From Deferribacteres bacterium (GTDB lineage Bacteria > Zhuqueibacterota > Zhuqueibacteria > Zhuqueibacterales > Geothermadaptataceae), in the NCBI GenBank assembly GCA_020633675.1, contig JACKDE010000001.1, positions 372,001 to 436,000 on the forward strand: a stretch of 64,000 nucleotides of DNA, given 5' to 3'. How positions within the stretch are numbered: the stretch's first letter is position 1; every line of letters begins with the position of its first letter. Shown here one piece after another: positions 16,904 through 24,152 of this stretch. The notes under the pieces are model-generated. The model saw only the letters and a list, made by a program, of their open reading frames with translations. It made no database searches and was not told the origin of the DNA. Made by a program: the position numbers and the translations under genes.

Positions 16904-16957
16904 GTGTTTGGTGCTCAGGGACGAGAATGGACATTTAGAAGGAAAAGCGAAAACGAA

Positions 16958-17497
16958 ATGATAAAATTTATCGCGTTCCTGCGCGGAATCAATGTCGGCG
17001 GTGTAAACATCAAAATGGCCGAGCTGAAAGCTGCATTTGAAAAAATAGGCTTCGGCAACGTCAGAACCTTGCTGGCAAGTGGTAACGTGCTTTTTGATGC
17101 CCCGACTGCGAGCGAGTCTGAGCTTGTCGAGAAAATCGAGCAAAAGCTGGCATCGGCATTCGGACGCTACATTCACGTTCTCGTACGCCGTGTAGATGAA
17201 CTGAAGCGTCTGGCTGAGACCAAGCCTTACGCTGGCATCGAAGCGACGAAACAAACACGGCTGTATGTCACTTTTCTGCCGGATGGGACCGAGAGCAGCC
17301 TGGAAATTCCGTATGAATCTCCCGATAAAAATTTCAAAATTCTTTACGCATCCGAACGAGAAGTGTGCAGCGTTTTAACGCTTTCCGCGGACAGCCAGAC
17401 GGTGGATCTGATGAGCATTCTCGAAAAAGAATATGGGAAAAAAGTGACGACCCGTAACTGGAATACCGTCGAAAGGACTTTAAAAGCAGCAGGTTAA
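16958..17497 (+). CDS. DUF1697 family protein
   Basis: 179-aa protein of the DUF1697 family: N-terminal FIAFLRGINVGG, the central LLASGNVLFDA motif, and a C-terminal SILEKEYGKKVTTRNWNTVERTL. These are the family's hallmark blocks, and the length is typical. Its biochemical role is unknown. The start is placed at ATG 16958, where the family begins; the frame continues upstream through the hairpin element at 16842-16903 but that part is not protein-like. AAGGA lies about 14 bp upstream. Confidence 0.9.
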   Translation: MIKFIAFLRGINVGGVNIKMAELKAAFEKIGFGNVRTLLASGNVLFDAPTASESELVEKIEQKLASAFGRYIHVLVRRVDELKRLAETKPYAGIEATKQTRLYVTFLPDGTESSLEIPYESPDKNFKILYASEREVCSVLTLSADSQTVDLMSILEKEYGKKVTTRNWNTVERTLKAAG

Positions 17498-17528
17498 GCT
17501 GAAGAGATCGTCGAAAAACCTATTTTGG

Positions 17529-17619
17529 TGTCATTCTGGATAGAATCTCTTTAGCATTCAGGTAGAAACTACGCTCAAAATCCGGATGAAAAGTCAAAAT
17601 AGATGTTTCCTGCATGACA
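17529..17619 (+). repeat. MITE-like repeat, copy A (TGTCAT/ATGACA ends)
   Basis: A 91-bp element with terminal inverted repeats TGTCAT (17529-17534) and ATGACA (17614-17619), followed by GATTTGG. It matches the reverse complement of 43209-43295 along its length, including the block GTCAAAATAGATG and the end GCATGACA. It lies between the DUF1697 and serine hydrolase genes. Confidence 0.7.
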
Positions 17620-17725
17620 GATTTGGACATTTCCGACAATCTCGAAAGCTGCCATTGCTGTAAGAGATTTTGGATTTGGTCAATCTGCATTTCAAGCATA
17701 ACGAACGCCAAAACAGGAAAAAATC

Positions 17726-18943
17726 GTGATCCGTTTGATAACAATTATTCTGGGCTTGAACCTTATGCCTATTTCAAATGCTCCAGCGCTTGCCCAGTCA
17801 GTTAAGGCCTTTGAATTTGCCTGGAAAAAGCTGGAAAAGTATTATACCGAAAGCCTCAGCGAAGCCGGCGTTGTCGGCAGCAGTACCATGTTCATCCGCG
17901 ATGGCGAAATTTTGGGTGCGTCGTATTACGGCATGGCTGACCTGGAAAGCAAACGCCGGGTGGATGCTCAGACCATTTATCACTGGGCCTCCAACACCAA
18001 GATGTTCACCAATATTGCCATCATGCAATTACGGGATCGTGGCCTGCTAAGCCTGGACGATCCGATCATCGAGTGCATCCCCGAGCTGAAAGCAGTGCAT
18101 AATCCATTCGGCGATATGAGAGAGATCACCCTTCGCCATCTCATGTCCCATTCAGCCGGATTTCGTGCACCGACATGGCCGTGGGGCGGCGACAAATCCT
18201 GGCATCCGCATGAACCGACGACCTGGCAACAACTGGTCGCCATGTTTCCGTACACGGAGATTTTGTTCAAGCCCGGCAGCAAGTATAGTTATTCAAACCC
18301 CGGTATCATCTTTTTGGGGCGCGTGATCGAATTGCTGAGTGGCGATGACTACGAAGTCTACGTCGATAAAAATATTCTGAAACCGCTCAAAATGTATGCA
18401 AGCTATTTCGATCATTCTCCTTATCATTTGCTTCAAAACCGGTCGAATAATTATGACATCATCGGTGGCGAAATGACCACAAACGGATTGGATTTTGATA
18501 CCGGCATTACGGTTTCAAACGGTGGGTTGAATGCACCTTTGGGAGATATCGCGAAATTTGTCGGCTTTTTGATCGGATCTGAAACAAAGCAGGCAGCTTA
18601 CGACAGCATTTTAAAGCGCACATCTCTTGAAGAGATGTGGCAGCCTCAGGTGCAGGTTTCTTCCGAGGAAAATATGCACGTTTCAATGGGGCTTGGCTTT
18701 TTTATTCACGAAACAGGTGCGGTGCGCATCATCGGCCATACAGGCCATCAAAAAGCCTTTAGCACGTTTATTTATGTCCACCCGCCATCCAGGACAGGTT
18801 GTGTTGCCGCGTTCAATACGGTGGTGATCAAAAAAGGCGAGGAAGGAGAGAGCTACAGTGCAAACAACCGTGTGTTCGAAGGACTTCAGAAAAAATATTT
18901 TAATGAAATCATATCTATTTTTGCCGCCAGTGAAAACAGGTGA
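17726..18943 (+). CDS. serine hydrolase, class C beta-lactamase family
   Basis: 405-aa exported enzyme. A signal peptide (residues ~1-24, ending PALAQ) is followed by the beta-lactamase/DD-peptidase fold with S89-NTK92 (SxxK nucleophile and base), Y189-SN (YxN) and IIGHTG near 335-340 (the HxG/KTG-equivalent on the last strand). Such proteins act as esterases, peptidases or transpeptidases in the periplasm; true beta-lactamase activity is not implied. The start is GTG with AGGA about eight bases upstream. It appears monocistronic, with a 72-bp gap to the next gene. Confidence 0.88.
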   Translation: MIRLITIILGLNLMPISNAPALAQSVKAFEFAWKKLEKYYTESLSEAGVVGSSTMFIRDGEILGASYYGMADLESKRRVDAQTIYHWASNTKMFTNIAIMQLRDRGLLSLDDPIIECIPELKAVHNPFGDMREITLRHLMSHSAGFRAPTWPWGGDKSWHPHEPTTWQQLVAMFPYTEILFKPGSKYSYSNPGIIFLGRVIELLSGDDYEVYVDKNILKPLKMYASYFDHSPYHLLQNRSNNYDIIGGEMTTNGLDFDTGITVSNGGLNAPLGDIAKFVGFLIGSETKQAAYDSILKRTSLEEMWQPQVQVSSEENMHVSMGLGFFIHETGAVRIIGHTGHQKAFSTFIYVHPPSRTGCVAAFNTVVIKKGEEGESYSANNRVFEGLQKKYFNEIISIFAASENR

Positions 18944-19015
18944 TTGCATGCCAGAGCTCGAGCAAGGAAGTGCAATTCACATTTCACTATTGTGAATTAA
19001 AAAAAGGAGAATTCA

Positions 19016-20194
19016 ATGAGCGGAGTTAGAGTATTAGTCGGCACCAAAAAAGGTGCCTTCATTCTAACATCGGACGGCAAGCGAGAAAAATGGCAGGTTA
19101 GCGGGCCGCACTTCGCCGGCTGGGAAATCTACCATGTCAAAGGTTCGCCGGTTGATACAAATCGCATTTATGCATCACAGACCAGTGGCTGGTTCGGACA
19201 GATCATTCAGCGCTCCGACGATGGCGGCAAAACCTGGCATCAGCCCGGCACACCTGCGGGAGAGCCGAGGACGACGCCGGAAGGCATGCCGATGGGCGAA
19301 AGCAACAAATTCGTCTACGACACAGCTTCCGCGCCGCTGACCACCCACCAATTTTATGATGGCACCCAGCACCCGTGGGAATTCAAACGCGTCTGGCATC
19401 TTGAGCCGTCGTTGAGCGATCCGGATGCGGTGTATGCTGGGGTGGAAGATGCGGCCTTGTTTCAAACAACCGATGGCGGCAAAAGCTGGCACGAACTTCC
19501 CGGACTGCGTGGCCACGGCACAGGCCCAATGTGGCAGCCGGGTGCGGGTGGCATGTGTCTGCACACCATTTTGATCGATCCAAAAAATCCAAAGCGCATT
19601 TTCATCGCCATCTCTGCGGCTGGCGCTTTTCGCAGCGATGATGGCGGCAAAACCTGGAAGCCGATCAACCAGGGCTTGCGCTCGGAGTATATCCCCGATC
19701 CGACTGCCGAGATTGGTCACTGCGTGCACCGCATTGCACTGCATCCTGATCGTCCAGATGTGTTGTTCATGCAAAAACATTGGGATGTCATGCGCAGCGA
19801 CAACGCTGGCGACCAATGGCACGAAGTCAGCGGCAACTTGCCGAGCGACTTCGGCTTTGTGATCGATTTGCATGCGCACGAGCCGGAAACTGTTTATGTC
19901 ATTCCGATCAAGAGTGATTCGGAGCACTACCCGCCGGAAGGCAAATTGCGCGTCTACCGCAGCCGCAGCGGTGGCAACGAATGGGAAGCGCTGACAAAGG
20001 GATTGCCACAAAAGGACTGCTACGTCAATGTGTTGCGCGATGCTATGGCGGTGGATGCGCTCGACCAGTGCGGCATTTACTTCGGCACCACCGGCGGCCA
20101 GGTTTACTGCTCGCCCGATGGCGGCGACAATTGGGCGCCCATCGTCCGAGATTTGCCGGCGGTGCTGTCGGTGGAAGTGCAGACGTTGAAGTAA
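19016..20194 (+). CDS. BNR/Asp-box beta-propeller protein (sialidase- or VPS10-like fold)
   Basis: 392-aa propeller with repeated Asp-box motifs: SDDGGKTW (twice), TDGGKSW, SDNAGDQW, SRSGGNEW and SPDGGDNW, roughly one per blade. No signal peptide is seen (MSGVRVLVGTKKGAFILTSD), so it is probably cytosolic, unlike true sialidases. The family is usually annotated as exo-alpha-sialidase or glycosyl hydrolase, but the sialidase catalytic Arg triad cannot be confirmed. AAGGAG precedes the ATG. A MoaD-like gene follows at 20340 after a long palindrome, and the two may work together. Confidence 0.88.
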   Translation: MSGVRVLVGTKKGAFILTSDGKREKWQVSGPHFAGWEIYHVKGSPVDTNRIYASQTSGWFGQIIQRSDDGGKTWHQPGTPAGEPRTTPEGMPMGESNKFVYDTASAPLTTHQFYDGTQHPWEFKRVWHLEPSLSDPDAVYAGVEDAALFQTTDGGKSWHELPGLRGHGTGPMWQPGAGGMCLHTILIDPKNPKRIFIAISAAGAFRSDDGGKTWKPINQGLRSEYIPDPTAEIGHCVHRIALHPDRPDVLFMQKHWDVMRSDNAGDQWHEVSGNLPSDFGFVIDLHAHEPETVYVIPIKSDSEHYPPEGKLRVYRSRSGGNEWEALTKGLPQKDCYVNVLRDAMAVDALDQCGIYFGTTGGQVYCSPDGGDNWAPIVRDLPAVLSVEVQTLK

Positions 20195-20202
20195 GGAAAT
20201 TT

Positions 20203-20299
20203 CAAATCCCAAACACCAAATCCCAAATAAATTCCAATTCTCACATATAAAAATGTGAGCGCTGGTTTTATTTGGGAATTTGGTTGTTGGGGTTTGAGA
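20203..20299. repeat. long imperfect hairpin (arms ~45 nt)
   Basis: The left arm (20203-20246) and right arm (20253-20299) pair almost throughout, with a core CTCACAT / ATGTGAG around a six-base loop. Outer bases before and after (near 20194 and up to 20338) continue to pair weakly. It fills the gap between the BNR gene and the MoaD-like gene. It resembles the AT-rich 'CAAATTCC' palindromes at 11031-11090 but is far longer. Confidence 0.7.
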
Positions 20300-20339
20300 A
20301 TTATTTGAAATTTGGAATTCGAAATTTGAGATTTTCCTG

Positions 20340-20636
20340 ATGATTCGTGTCACGATTCCTCATCATTTGCGCACACTGGCGGGCACCGGGGCGGAGTTGC
20401 AGATCGAAGTGAATGGCCCGGTCACCATCGGCGCTGTGCTCGATGCAGTGGAAATCTCCTACCCAATGCTGCGCGGCACCATTCGCGACCATGGGACGCT
20501 CAAACGCCGGCCATTTTTGCGGTTTTTCGTCTGTGGTGAAGACCTTTCGCACGAGCCCTACGGCACGCCGTTGCCAGAGGCAGTTGTTTCGGGCAAGGAA
20601 CCGTTTATGGTTATCGGCGCGATTGCGGGTGGGTGA
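20340..20636 (+). CDS. MoaD/ThiS-like ubiquitin-fold sulfur carrier
   Basis: 98-aa beta-grasp protein that ends in a free Gly-Gly (AIAGG), the residue pair that is adenylated and thiocarboxylated in MoaD, ThiS and related carriers. The N-terminus (MIRVTIPHHLRTLAGTG) and the VTIGAVLDAV segment fit MoaD. No MoaE, ThiG or activating ThiF/MoeB gene is in the window, so the pathway is unknown. It follows the BNR propeller gene in the same direction; I recall this pairing from other genomes but cannot verify it here. No strong Shine-Dalgarno; the ATG follows the long hairpin closely. Confidence 0.82.
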   Translation: MIRVTIPHHLRTLAGTGAELQIEVNGPVTIGAVLDAVEISYPMLRGTIRDHGTLKRRPFLRFFVCGEDLSHEPYGTPLPEAVVSGKEPFMVIGAIAGG

Positions 20637-20702
20637 TTTAGGCTGCAATGCTTTTTGTTGCTGTCAATTTTTTGCTCAATCAAATAGGTTATTAAAAGGC
20701 GC

Positions 20703-23696
20703 ATGATGAAAAAAAAATCAAACCTGATCACAGCCAGTTTACTGACAATTGTGCTCGTGGCCTCAAATGCTTTCCCCCAGCAGCAAAACGCTGAATTGTA
20801 TGACTGGCTGGCAAAATATCCCGCCCGCAGCGCGCTGGAGTTGGAAGCATTGAACAGCCGCATGCTCAGCCTGGGCGAGCCCGGTGTTCGAACCCTTTGC
20901 TCGCTGCTGCAGGCAGAAAATCCGTTGGCGACACAGGCCGAATTTGCCATCGGTGGCATGGTGCTGGCCGTCACCCGGACCGATGCTGGCTCGGAGCGCA
21001 AAATGTTGATCCGTGGTCTTGTAAGCGGGTTGCAATCCGGATTACCCGTCGAGAACAAAGTTTTTCTGCTTGAGCAAATTGATATCGTCGGCAACGACGA
21101 CGCTGTGCCAACAGTTGCCGACTTGATCAACGATAGCCATTTGAGCGATGCCGCCATCCGGACTCTGTTGGCGATTGGCACCGACAAAGCCGGAAAAGTG
21201 TTGCTGAAAGCGTACTCAAAAGCAGAAAATCCGATCAAATTAAAGCTGTTGGCAGCCTTCGCGCGCGTGCAAAACAAAAATGCTGATCGGTTGCTCGAGC
21301 AGGAATCAAGCTCGGAAAACAAAGCCATTGCCGAAGCCGCAAATGCCAGCTTGGACAGGCGACAAGCTTCATCTGCGAAAGCAACACCGCTGGCAGACGA
21401 CACGCTGTCGATGCAGGAGCTGACGACCATGCTGCTGGCGCCGGGTTTGGAAACGAGATTAAGCGCCATCGATGGACTGATGACCAGTGGTGAGCCGTCG
21501 GCGCCACGACTGCTGATCGGGCATTTGTTGCGGATCGAAGATACGGAGGAGATCGACAAAACCGAATTTGCGCTGCTGCATGTGCCTGTCACCGCACATC
21601 TTGAAACCTTGCATGGCGCACTTTCAATACCACGACCAGCGACTCGCTTGGCCATAGTGCGATTGCTGACAGCACGCCGAGCCGAACAGTATGCTGGTGA
21701 CTTCCTGCGAATCGCATTTAATGACGACAGCGAGCCTGTGCGTTTGGCTGCGCTGAAAGGACTCGAAACACTTGGCACTGTGGACATGTTGCCGGCAATG
21801 GTAGAAAACCTGCCTAAAACCGTACCTGCAATACAGCCTGCGCTCCGGCAGGCGTATGTAACGGTTTCAGCGCGCGAGAGTGCGCAGGCGCAGGCCGTTG
21901 ATTTGGTTTTGGCGCATTTGGAAAAAGGTGCTGCTGAACAGAAAGACCTGTTTATTCCATTGTTGGGGAAATTAGCTGGCCCGAAAGCATTGCAAAAAAC
22001 GGTGGAATTGGCTCGCAGCACGGATCCGGTTGTGCACGATGCTGCGCAGAGAACGCTTTTCGAGTGGCCTGAGGCCACGGCCATTCCGCATCTGCTGCAG
22101 ATTGCGGAGAAATCAGAAGCCTTGCGCGAGCATGTGCTGGCGCTGCGTGCCTGCGCCCGATTCATGCAGAACGATTCGGTCAGTGAAGCGGAGAAACTCA
22201 GCCTGTTTGACCGCGCGATGGTGGTCACACGGCGGCCGGATGAGCAAAAAATGTTTATCGGCGGTTTGCAGCATGTGCGAACGCCATTGGCGCTCAACCG
22301 GGCGCTGCACTACCTCGATCAGCCCGAACTGGCTTTTGAGGCGGCAGTCACATTTGTAGAACTGAGCGGCACGGATGGGGAGCAACAGCAACCGATCTCA
22401 CGTGGCGATATTTTGGAAACGCTGTTAGGCGACCGATTACCGCCGGAAACGAGAGCGCAGGTGTACGATTATTTCGATGCCCAATTTGAGCACAACCGCC
22501 CGCCGGTCGGGTTTGAAGCGCTTTTTAATGGCGCTGATTTGACTGGCTGGAAAGGTCTTGTGAAAAATCCGCCGGCCCGTGCAAAAATGAGTTCGGAAGA
22601 ACTGGCAAGCGAGCAAGCCATGGCTGATTCGATCATGCAGGCGCATTGGAGCGTCGAAAATGGTGTTTTAAAATTCGATGGCACCGAATATTATCACATC
22701 TGTACGCAAAAAGATTACGGCGATTTCGAATTGCTGATCGACTGGAAAATCGGCAAAGAAGGCGACAGCGGACTTTATTTGCGCGGTTCGCCGCAGGTGC
22801 AGATTTGGGACTACGAGCGCCCGGACGCAGGTGTCGGCTCGGGTGGTTTGTACAACAATCAAAAACACCCCAGCACGCCGCTAACACGCGCGGATAAGCC
22901 GGTTGGAGAGTGGAACACATTCCGAATCATCATGATCGGCGAAAAGGTCACCGTCTTTTTGAATGATGTTTTGGTGGTCGATAACGTGGTTTTGGAAAAC
23001 TACTGGCAACGAGAATTGCCGATTTATTCGACCGGGCAAATCGAATTGCAGGCGCATAATACACCTCTATGGTTCCGCAATATTTTTATCCGCAAAATTC
23101 CTCGCACCGAGCCACCATTTGAAGGCGATTTGTTTAACGGCAGCGATTTGACCGGCTGGCAGATCATCAATGGTCAGAAAGATGGCTGGGGGGTGAAGGA
23201 TGGCATTCTTTACACCACTGGCAAGGGTGGCGGTTGGCTCTCGACCGAACGTGAGTACAATAATTTTAAACTCGAGCTGGAATACCGCATGTCGGAAGGC
23301 GGTAACAGTGGTGTGTTTGTGCGCGCACCGCACATGGGCGATCCGGCTTACACCGGCATGGAAATCCAGGTGCTCGATGACTATGCCGAAAAATACGCGA
23401 CACTCAAACCGTGGCAATATACAGGCAGCGTCTATGCCGTGCAGGCCTCGTCACCGCGCGTGACCTGGAGGGCAGGCGAATGGCAAAAAATGGTGATTGT
23501 CTGCAACGGCCCGAAAGTCGACGTGACGCTGAATGGCACCAAAATTATCGACACTAATTTGATCGAGCACATGGACAAGTTGCGGAAAAATCCGGGATTG
23601 CGGCGGCGCAGTGGCTACATCGGCTTGCAAAATCACGGCAGCCTGGTGGAGTACCGCAATATTCAGCTGACAGAATTGCGCCCGGCGAGCGAGTAA
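20703..23696 (+). CDS. secreted HEAT-repeat protein with two DUF1080 domains
   Basis: 997-aa exported protein. After a signal peptide (~1-25) comes a long alpha-solenoid of PBS/HEAT-like repeats (~30-590). Two DUF1080 (3-keto-disaccharide hydrolase) jelly-roll domains follow, each opening with the LFNG-x-DLTGW motif at about residues 605 and 809; inner motifs include GDSGLYLRG and GGNSGVFVRAP. DUF1080 enzymes cleave 3-keto-glycosides in the periplasm or outside the cell. Two domains plus a HEAT scaffold is more complex than the usual single-domain form. The Tat-exported Gfo/Idh genes nearby could make the 3-keto substrate; this is inference. Confidence 0.88.
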   Translation: MMKKKSNLITASLLTIVLVASNAFPQQQNAELYDWLAKYPARSALELEALNSRMLSLGEPGVRTLCSLLQAENPLATQAEFAIGGMVLAVTRTDAGSERKMLIRGLVSGLQSGLPVENKVFLLEQIDIVGNDDAVPTVADLINDSHLSDAAIRTLLAIGTDKAGKVLLKAYSKAENPIKLKLLAAFARVQNKNADRLLEQESSSENKAIAEAANASLDRRQASSAKATPLADDTLSMQELTTMLLAPGLETRLSAIDGLMTSGEPSAPRLLIGHLLRIEDTEEIDKTEFALLHVPVTAHLETLHGALSIPRPATRLAIVRLLTARRAEQYAGDFLRIAFNDDSEPVRLAALKGLETLGTVDMLPAMVENLPKTVPAIQPALRQAYVTVSARESAQAQAVDLVLAHLEKGAAEQKDLFIPLLGKLAGPKALQKTVELARSTDPVVHDAAQRTLFEWPEATAIPHLLQIAEKSEALREHVLALRACARFMQNDSVSEAEKLSLFDRAMVVTRRPDEQKMFIGGLQHVRTPLALNRALHYLDQPELAFEAAVTFVELSGTDGEQQQPISRGDILETLLGDRLPPETRAQVYDYFDAQFEHNRPPVGFEALFNGADLTGWKGLVKNPPARAKMSSEELASEQAMADSIMQAHWSVENGVLKFDGTEYYHICTQKDYGDFELLIDWKIGKEGDSGLYLRGSPQVQIWDYERPDAGVGSGGLYNNQKHPSTPLTRADKPVGEWNTFRIIMIGEKVTVFLNDVLVVDNVVLENYWQRELPIYSTGQIELQAHNTPLWFRNIFIRKIPRTEPPFEGDLFNGSDLTGWQIINGQKDGWGVKDGILYTTGKGGGWLSTEREYNNFKLELEYRMSEGGNSGVFVRAPHMGDPAYTGMEIQVLDDYAEKYATLKPWQYTGSVYAVQASSPRVTWRAGEWQKMVIVCNGPKVDVTLNGTKIIDTNLIEHMDKLRKNPGLRRRSGYIGLQNHGSLVEYRNIQLTELRPASE

Positions 23697-23766
23697 GCGA
23701 TTACATATCTTTTGAATGATCAGTTGAAAAGCAACATGCGAACTGGAGTAAGGACTACTTTGAAAG

Positions 23767-24015
23767 TCCCCCTTTGATGGCATAGCCGTCAGTTTAAGGG
23801 GGGAAAGAACTTGTTCTTTCAATACTTATCGTATCATCAATACCCCGATTCATCGGGGTAGATAGCAAAATATCACGCTCGCTCTGCAACCGTTTTAACG
23901 GTTTCGCAGCCTGCCTCAGTCTGAGAGCAAGGGCACCGCAAAGAAAGCCGTTAAAACGGCTTGGTCAGGAGGAGTTAAGAGAGACACTGTTGTTTCCCCG
24001 CCATGAAGGACGGGG
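23767..24015. repeat. cluster of REP/BIME-like palindromes in a 456-bp gene-free stretch
   Basis: Successive hairpins: CCCCCTT...AAGGGGG (23768-23802 region), GAAAGAAC-TT-GTTCTTTC (23803-23820), TACCCCGAT-TC-ATCGGGGTA (23840-23859), AACCGTT-TT-AACGGTT (23888-23903), AAGCCGTT-AA-AACGGCTT (23945-23962) and CCCCG...CGGGG (23996-24015). The fourth and fifth are near-identical in opposite orientation, like a BIME. No coding frame is convincing between 23697 and 24152. The first hairpin may terminate the DUF1080 transcript. The set resembles REP elements mobilised by RAYT transposases, but no transposase is present. Confidence 0.6.
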
Positions 24016-24152
24016 TTTATGACATCGACAAGCTTTTTTAAAGCATAAGGTTCCTTCTTTAAGCTGAAGGCTATGCCCCTGCTCTTTTTAAGGGAGAACA
24101 AGAAATCCGTCCCGCATTTCATGCTTTCTACTTTTGCAGATTTTCCAACTGG

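Noticed and set aside
16891..16910. sigma-54 promoter suggested by TGGCACTCCTG
   Set aside because: No TTGC element at the required spacing; TGGCAC is part of the palindrome arm.
16886..16957. 24-codon extension of the DUF1697 protein through the hairpin element
   Set aside because: The family begins at MIKFIAFLRG; the upstream codons cross a palindromic structure.
17726..18943. antibiotic resistance by the class C beta-lactamase-like protein
   Set aside because: SxxK, YxN and HxG are shared by esterases and peptidases of the family; nothing specific to beta-lactam hydrolysis is seen.
20558..22297. 579-codon reverse frame over the HEAT/DUF1080 gene
   Set aside because: Ser/Cys/Ala-rich antisense shadow with no domain; the forward gene has a signal peptide and clear domains.
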